Shown here piece by piece: positions 59,314-64,000 of a DNA stretch of 64,000 bases; position 1 is the stretch's first letter; the number at the start of each line of letters is the position of its first letter. A program made the translations under genes and the position numbers. This stretch comes from JAAYZH01 sp964479695 (lineage in GTDB: Bacteria; Bacillota; Clostridia; Saccharofermentanales; Fastidiosipilaceae). The stretch lies in NCBI GenBank assembly GCA_964479695.1, contig CAYZSO010000004.1, positions 62,001-126,000 on the forward strand, in the 5' to 3' direction. The notes below the pieces were generated by a model. The model was not told the DNA's origin and searched no databases. It saw nothing but the letters and a program-made list of their open reading frames with translations.

Positions 59314-61089
59314 TCAGGCGCCAAGGACCAGCATCGTGACAAACATGATAAGCAGGGCAAGCAGAAACTTCCAGTCTGCGGGGAACCACTGCTCTTGTTG
59401 AAGACGTTTGCGGATGGGGTCGGGGGAGGTGGCTTTGGCCGAATTTGTGGTGAGCGCTGAAGTCAGGGGGATGAGTGTGACTAGAGCTACGGCTGCTGCG
59501 ATGATCGAAGCGTAAAGAGCTGTACGGCCTGCGGATCCTGCAAAAGACATCGAACTTGTGAAGAGCGGCAAGATGGGCTGGAGAATGACAAGCGTGGTGT
59601 TCATGAAAAAATGCATCAACATGGTGACGAAGAGATTGTCTGTCTTGTGGCGAATGAAGCCCAGGTAAATGCCGGCGAAGAATGGCGCTACCAGGAAGTA
59701 CGGATCGCCATGGTAAAGCATGAATGCGGTGGCCATCAAAATGATACTGAGCCAAGTTCTGCCTGAGAGAGCCAAAGAAGTCTGAATAACCCCACGGAAC
59801 ATGATCTCTTCGCAAATGGCGGGAATGAGGGCGGTGACCAGAATCAAGAGGATATACGTCAGTGGCGAAGGGTTGCTGACTAGTCCCAAAAGGCTGTCCG
59901 AAGTGGGGTGGAAACCCAGTTGAGACAAGAGATATAGAGTGATGTTATTGAGGCCACTGAATGCGATGGCTGCGGGAATTCCGATCAATGCTGCCAATCC
60001 GAAGACTGACACAGGCTGCGATGTTCGTCCGGCTACCAGAGAAATATCCATATTGTAGAGATAGAGGACAAAAACACTTGGCAGCAAAACGGTGAAACCT
60101 TGGGTGAGCAGCGTGGAGAACATTCCGCCATCGAGTGCCAGCTTGTCGATCCCCAGGAAATTCCTCGGCAAGACTGCCCAAACGATCATCAAGAGAATGG
60201 TCAAGAGGGCATGGATGAGAAGTACCGAGCCGGCTGCGCCTCGTTGCCGCCGGTAAAGGAGATACTCTTGCTGCCGGCGTTTGAGCGGGGAGGGGTCGTC
60301 GGCTTTGATCGGCTTGAATTCACTGATGACGCTCTGCTTAAACGCTTTAAGAAATTCTGAACGCCGCACCTTCCGTGCCTGCCCCGGGGTGTGTTGGTGG
60401 GCTTGGTCGTTGGCACGGCTGGTGGTTTCTGTTTCAACGGCAGTTTCTGCTTCGGCGGTCGTTTCTGCTTCGGTTTCCACGGCAGTTTCGGTTTCGGCTT
60501 CAATGTCGGTTTCAGCTTCCGCGCTTGAAGGTTTGGTTTCTACAACTGAAGGTTCAGCTTCTACAACTGAAGGTTCGGCTTCTACAACTGAAGGTTCGGC
60601 TTCTACAGCTGAAGGTTCAGTTTCTCCGACTTCTTCGCTGATATGTTCAGTCACTTCCGCTTCGCCAGCGGCAGGTTCAGCCTCCTTGGCCTCCTTAGCC
60701 TCCTCAGCCTCCTCGGCTTCCGCTTCTGCGATTTCCTCACGAATGGGCGCAGCCTTTTCAGGCGCGGGTGCCACAGGTATCACCGGAGTGGCCGCAAGTG
60801 GCAGTCGCCGTGGTTTGAGGTCGAAGTGGACAGGCGTTTCAGAGGACGCTTCTGCGTTTTCGGCAGCCTGCGGAGCCGGCGTATTCTCGGACGCATCGGC
60901 AGTCTGCGGAGCCTCAGCGTTTTCCGGTGCAGCAGGTGTTGAAGCGGTGGCGGAGGCAGTTTGGGCCAAAGCCGCAGCATCCACCTCCGGAGAAGGAGCG
61001 ACATGCCTAGCGGCATTTTCCCTCTCAGATGTGGTTTCGGAATCAGCGTTCGTGTTATATCGTGTAGATTCTTGGCTGGAATCGGTCAT
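59314..61089 (-). CDS. CPBP intramembrane metalloprotease with long acidic N-terminus
   Basis: The C-terminal ~310 residues are a multi-helix CPBP (Abi) domain with the putative zinc motifs EEIMFRG, FMLYHGD and HFFMN. Such proteins cleave or protect membrane substrates. The first ~260 residues are cytoplasmic, rich in Ala, Glu and Val, with EPSVVEA repeated from a 21-bp DNA repeat and alternating ETE/AEA tracts. This is far longer than the usual short tail. No good ribosome site is visible directly before the ATG. It is divergent from the ArsD-like gene. Confidence 0.85.
   Translation of the reverse strand: MTDSSQESTRYNTNADSETTSERENAARHVAPSPEVDAAALAQTASATASTPAAPENAEAPQTADASENTPAPQAAENAEASSETPVHFDLKPRRLPLAATPVIPVAPAPEKAAPIREEIAEAEAEEAEEAKEAKEAEPAAGEAEVTEHISEEVGETEPSAVEAEPSVVEAEPSVVEAEPSVVETKPSSAEAETDIEAETETAVETEAETTAEAETAVETETTSRANDQAHQHTPGQARKVRRSEFLKAFKQSVISEFKPIKADDPSPLKRRQQEYLLYRRQRGAAGSVLLIHALLTILLMIVWAVLPRNFLGIDKLALDGGMFSTLLTQGFTVLLPSVFVLYLYNMDISLVAGRTSQPVSVFGLAALIGIPAAIAFSGLNNITLYLLSQLGFHPTSDSLLGLVSNPSPLTYILLILVTALIPAICEEIMFRGVIQTSLALSGRTWLSIILMATAFMLYHGDPYFLVAPFFAGIYLGFIRHKTDNLFVTMLMHFFMNTTLVILQPILPLFTSSMSFAGSAGRTALYASIIAAAVALVTLIPLTSALTTNSAKATSPDPIRKRLQQEQWFPADWKFLLALLIMFVTMLVLGA
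60537..60641. repeat. 21-bp x5 tandem repeat in CPBP gene
   Basis: GAAGGTTCAGCTTCTACAAC-type units (plus strand) repeat five times. On the minus strand they code the seven-residue EPSVVEA repeat. Confidence 0.9.
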
Positions 61090-61126
61090 GTATTGATGTG
61101 AGCCTTTCGTGTGACAATCTACACAG

Positions 61127-61152
61127 ATTATAGCATGCTGACTCGTTATAAT
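61127..61152. promoter_or_regulatory. Divergent -10 boxes
   Basis: TATAAT at 61147-61152 (plus strand) serves the ArsD-like gene. Its mirror at 61132-61127 (minus strand) serves the CPBP gene. Neither has a strong -35, so both -10 boxes are the main evidence. Confidence 0.5.
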
Positions 61153-61175
61153 AGTCCAAAAGAGGTGCGAAAAAC

Positions 61176-61607
61176 ATGAGTAAACAAATGAAATTATTTG
61201 ATCCTCCGATGGGCAGCCCCACCGGAATCGGTCTTGTTTCCCAATATGATCAGGCAGAATTGCTTCGCGTGGCGACTTTGGTCTATAACTTGAAACAACG
61301 GGGAATTGAAGTGGAACGTGCCAATCTCAGCACGGTACCGAAGGCTTTTCTAGAGCAAGAAGGCTTGATGGATCACTTGATGACCGACGGCGATGAATTC
61401 CTACCCGCCACCTATGATGAGAATGGTGTGCTTGTGTCAGGACGCTACCCTTCGAATGCGGAGATAGCCGAATGGTATAACTTGCCGGACTTAAAGGATA
61501 AGCTCCCGGAATTGCCGCCGGATGAGTTTGTGGCTCTCTGGCAGGAGGCTGAAGCCTGGGGAATGTGCAACACGTCTGATTGCTCGACTTGCGGAGGTTG
61601 CGGCTGA
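61176..61607 (+). CDS. ArsD-like protein with displaced cysteines
   Basis: A 143-residue protein whose first ~105 residues match ArsD, the arsenic metallochaperone/repressor: LFDPPMGSPTGIG, LLRVATLVYNLKQRGIEVER, LPATYDENGVLVSGRYPSNA. The metal-binding cysteines expected near positions 12, 13 and 18 of ArsD are replaced by Gly13, Ser14 and Gly19. Instead four cysteines sit at the C-terminus (C131, C136, C139, C142, in MCNTSDCSTCGGCG). No arsA, arsB or arsR is nearby. It may bind metal differently or have another role. Confidence 0.75.
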   Translation: MSKQMKLFDPPMGSPTGIGLVSQYDQAELLRVATLVYNLKQRGIEVERANLSTVPKAFLEQEGLMDHLMTDGDEFLPATYDENGVLVSGRYPSNAEIAEWYNLPDLKDKLPELPPDEFVALWQEAEAWGMCNTSDCSTCGGCG

Positions 61608-61782
61608 TTGGCCGCACCTTACGCACCTAAATCGAAAATCGAAATTTTTTTGACCACAAGTTTCGCAGGCCGCAATCAACAGTGCCCGCGAATATTTTTT
61701 ACCGCCTGATTCGTCAGGCCTTAACAAGCTTCATCAAGCTTCATCAAGTCTCATCAAGCTTCATCAAACCTCATCAAGCTCA
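61608..61782. other. Spacer with UUCG hairpin and 10-bp repeats
   Basis: No gene. GCCTGA-TTCG-TCAGGC (61704-61719) is a 6-pair hairpin with a stable tetraloop but no T-run on the plus side. From about 61731, TCATCAAGCT-type 10-bp units repeat to beyond the stop codon of the kinase gene. Confidence 0.7.
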
Positions 61783-61794
61783 TCAAGCCTCATC
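61731..61794. repeat. 10-bp tandem repeat overlapping a stop codon
   Basis: TCATCAAGCT / TCATCAAACC units repeat six times. The stop (complement of TCA at 61783-61785) of the minus-strand kinase gene lies inside it. Confidence 0.88.
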
Positions 61795-62676
61795 ACCGAT
61801 GCAATAACGCACGATGCGGCCGAGCAGCGGTTCGTAGCTTACTCCGCGCTCTTGGAAGCCCGGCTGGCTTACGGAGAGGCAGATCGCTCGGTAGACTAAG
61901 TCAGCGGCGAAGGTGACAGAATCCAGGAGATCATGGCCGCTGAAAAGTGCAGCCGTGACAACAGACGCGAAGAGGTCGCCTGTTCCATGCAAGGACGTCG
62001 GGTGCAATTCGTTTGGTAATTCGGTGTAGGGTATTTCGGGACTCATGACTGCATTGTAAATCGTGTAGTCGCGGTGGATACCTTTGAGAATGACTTGGCG
62101 GGCGCCTTTGGCCAACAAAGCCTCACAGATCTCCTGCCCTTGCTCGTACGAAATATCCTGGCCGCTGTAGGGACGATCCAACAAGATGGCGGCCTCGGTC
62201 AAATTGGGCATCAGCAGATCAGCGTAAGGCACAAGCCGCTTCATGCCGTCACACATGGCATCGGTATACGTGGCGTAGCGGAGGCCGTGGTCGCCCATGA
62301 CTGGGTCGATAATTCGGAAACTATCCGGGAAGAGCTTAATGTAGGCGATGATTAACTCGATTTGCTCAGAAGAGCCGAGGAAACCCGTGTATATGCCATC
62401 GACCTTAACATCCAACTCCTTCCAACTGCGGAAAAAATCCGGCAGGGTCGGTGTAGTGTCCAAGAAGGAGTAAACCGGGAAGGCTGTATGGGCGGAGAGC
62501 ACAGAAGTCGGCACAGGGCAGACTTCAACGCCTGCGGCAGAGATAACAGGCATGGCGATGCCCAGGGAGCAATTGCCGTAGCCGCAGATGTCATGTATTG
62601 CGGCTACGCGCGGTATCAGGCCGGGTGTGTACTGGGGTAAAAGAGGTCTTGCCTCTGATTTCGTTTCATTATTCAT
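61783..62676 (-). CDS. Pyridoxal/pyridoxamine kinase-like (ribokinase superfamily)
   Basis: A 297-residue PfkB/ribokinase-fold kinase of the PdxK/PdxY group, phosphorylating B6 vitamers. AAIHDICGYGNCSLGIAMPV is the typical start; FRIIDPVMGDHG and the ATP/anion-hole motif LHGTGDLFASVV (usually GTGD) are intact. It is convergent with the ArsD-like gene. Substrate could also be hydroxymethylpyrimidine, but the N-terminal match favours pyridoxamine kinase. Confidence 0.87.
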   Translation of the reverse strand: MNNETKSEARPLLPQYTPGLIPRVAAIHDICGYGNCSLGIAMPVISAAGVEVCPVPTSVLSAHTAFPVYSFLDTTPTLPDFFRSWKELDVKVDGIYTGFLGSSEQIELIIAYIKLFPDSFRIIDPVMGDHGLRYATYTDAMCDGMKRLVPYADLLMPNLTEAAILLDRPYSGQDISYEQGQEICEALLAKGARQVILKGIHRDYTIYNAVMSPEIPYTELPNELHPTSLHGTGDLFASVVTAALFSGHDLLDSVTFAADLVYRAICLSVSQPGFQERGVSYEPLLGRIVRYCIGDEA

Positions 62677-62714
62677 TTTATAAGGATCCTTCCGCGTATC
62701 TTACTGGGGTTTCC

Positions 62715-62758
62715 GGGCGAAAACGTATGCCAAACTGGGCGAAAACGAACGCCAAAAG
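62715..62758. promoter_or_regulatory. 22-bp direct repeat in the kinase-ilvA spacer
   Basis: GGGCGAAAACGTATGCCAAA (62715) and GGGCGAAAACGAACGCCAAA (62737) are spaced 22 bases. Each has partial dyad symmetry (GGCG...CGCC). They sit just upstream of the ilvA -10 box and may be operator sites. Confidence 0.4.
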
Positions 62759-62788
62759 AATGGGAGTGTTTTCTCAGGATTTTCTGAT

Positions 62789-62794
62789 TATAAT
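62789..62794 (+). promoter_or_regulatory. ilvA -10 box
   Basis: TATAAT at 62789-62794, 44 bases before the ATG. The -35 is weak. Confidence 0.5.
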
Positions 62795-62837
62795 AGATTT
62801 CTGAACAATTGTTTAGAGAGTAGGCGAGAATCCATTT

Positions 62838-64000
62838 ATGAAACAACTTTTACAGGATAGCGATAGTGATTTGCAGGCGACTTTGGCCATCGTAGAGAAG
62901 ACGAGACAAGCCATTGGTACGGCTGATGACCCCTTAACTTGCGAGCGAATTGAAGAGGCGGGAACCTGGCTCTCCGGGCACGTGAAGCACACGCAGCTGC
63001 TCTTCAGCGAAGCCTTATCTCAGGCGAGTCACATGAATGTATATCTCAAGCCCGAGAATATGCAAATTACCGGTGCATACAAGATCAGAGGCGCGTTCTG
63101 GAGACTCCACCACCTGACTAATGAAGAGAAGAAGCATCCGTTGATGACCGCCTCTGCCGGCAACCATGCCCAAGGTGTGGCACGTGCAGCGCGAGACTTG
63201 GGCCTTCAGGCGATCGTCGTTATGCCGGTCACAACGCCGCTGATGAAGATTAATCGCACCAAGGGTTACGGGGCGGAAGTCAGGCTCTACGGGGATTCGT
63301 TCGACGAGAGTTTTGCTTATGCAGTTTCGGAGGCCAAAGCCCAAGACTACACCTTTGTCCACCCTTTTGATGATCTGATCTTGGCTCAAGGCCAAGGCTC
63401 TGTCGCAGTGGAAGTCTTGCAGGACATGCCGGACATTGACCTGTTCTTAGTCCCGGTCGGAGGCGGCGGCTTAGCAGCCGGCGTTGCTTCTTATATCAAG
63501 CAGAAGAGACCCGCCGCAAAGGTTCTGGCTATCGAACCTGCCGGTGCAAATTCGCTGGAACTCGCGCTTGCGCAAGGCTTCCCTGCCACCCTTCGCTCAG
63601 TTGACACAATTGCGGATGGTGTTGCTGTTGCCCGAATCGGCAGCCATGTTTTCCCGTATTTGGAAAAATATCTGGATGGTGTGATCACGGTCCGCGACGA
63701 AGAGCTTGTCGGCACTTTCTTAGATGTTATGGAATCCGAAAAGATGATTGTGGAAAATGCCGGCCTGCTTTCGGTTGCGGCTTTGAAACATTTGGACAAC
63801 CATCCCGAACTAGGCTTGACTCCCGATTCCAAAGTCTGCTGCATCATGAGCGGTGGCAATATGGATGTCATCACCATGTCTTCACTGGTCCAACATGGCT
63901 TAATTGCCAGAAACCGCATCTTCACATTCTCCGTCCTGCTGCCGGACCGCCCAGGCCAATTGGAGAAAATCGCTCATATCGTGGCGGCTCACCGCGGCAA
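62838..64000 (+). CDS. ilvA: Threonine dehydratase (ammonia-lyase), partial
   Basis: PLP enzyme making 2-oxobutanoate for isoleucine. The PLP lysine is K82 in MQITGAYKIRGAFWRL. TASAGNHAQGVARAA binds the cofactor phosphate side, and VPVGGGGLAAGVASYI is the glycine loop. From about residue 360 an ACT-like domain begins (FTFSVLLPDRPGQLEKIAHI), as in short IlvA or TdcB-type regulated enzymes. The window ends after 387 residues, before the stop. It completes, with ilvN and ilvC, three branched-chain genes at separate loci here. Confidence 0.93.
   Translation, partial: MKQLLQDSDSDLQATLAIVEKTRQAIGTADDPLTCERIEEAGTWLSGHVKHTQLLFSEALSQASHMNVYLKPENMQITGAYKIRGAFWRLHHLTNEEKKHPLMTASAGNHAQGVARAARDLGLQAIVVMPVTTPLMKINRTKGYGAEVRLYGDSFDESFAYAVSEAKAQDYTFVHPFDDLILAQGQGSVAVEVLQDMPDIDLFLVPVGGGGLAAGVASYIKQKRPAAKVLAIEPAGANSLELALAQGFPATLRSVDTIADGVAVARIGSHVFPYLEKYLDGVITVRDEELVGTFLDVMESEKMIVENAGLLSVAALKHLDNHPELGLTPDSKVCCIMSGGNMDVITMSSLVQHGLIARNRIFTFSVLLPDRPGQLEKIAHIVAAHRG

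Noticed and set aside
61704..61719. Terminator at the UUCG hairpin
   Set aside because: No T-run follows on either strand in the needed position.

Overview
The window is bacterial and fits a member of the Bacillota (Firmicutes), most likely class Clostridia. The evidence is gene order and content: a rimP-nusA-rnpM-ylxQ-infB-rbfA-nrnA-truB-ribF block, an ymfF/ymfH pair, an mraZ-led division and cell-wall cluster with sbp before ftsZ, nrdR, a YceD-rpmF pair, strong AGGAGG ribosome binding sites and frequent TTG/GTG starts. Species cannot be named from this sequence. Nearly all genes are conserved housekeeping genes on the + strand. No rRNA, tRNA, prophage, complete insertion sequence or CRISPR array was seen.

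Layout. 1-3712: a partial DUF4364-like gene on the minus strand, a P-loop protein, mscL, ilvN and ilvC. 3713-6278: an island holding one nuclease-like gene (4489-5532), with two copies of a 56-57 bp repeat on each side. 6279-21565: a small membrane protein, then the nusA-infB operon through truB, an unusual ribF-ymfF fusion, ymfH and lgt. 21566-22323: intergenic, with a 210-bp element ending in inverted repeats and the mraZ promoter with GTGG boxes. 22324-36362: mraZ, rsmH, ftsL, a PASTA penicillin-binding protein, murF, mraY, ftsW, murG, ftsQ, sbp, ftsZ, nrdR (murC, murD, murE and ftsA are absent). 36363-47250: a two-component system, nth, recG, rsmD, a FemAB-type enzyme, coaD (apparently started at ATT), a coiled-coil protein, a membrane protein, ddl and a DUF1934 protein. 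47251-49601: a minus-strand FAD oxidoreductase and an intergenic region with the second 210-bp element. 49602-59306: yceD, rpmF, a 2-hydroxyacid dehydrogenase, a DUF512 radical-SAM protein, der, typA, mltG and a U32 protease. 59307-64000: a CPBP protease, an ArsD-like protein lacking its usual cysteines, a pyridoxal-kinase-like gene and the start of ilvA.

Two window-wide peculiarities stand out. First, the palindrome TTTGGCCAAA and its extended half GCGGCTTTGGCC recur far above chance in both genes and spacers, like a highly iterated palindrome or an uptake-signal sequence. Second, short tandem repeats are everywhere. In genes they lie mainly at protein ends and have periods divisible by three; in spacers they have other periods and often start at a stop codon. 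More than a dozen housekeeping proteins (IlvN, NusA, IF2, RbfA, TruB, Lgt, RsmH, FtsL, DUF512 and others) therefore carry repetitive extensions.
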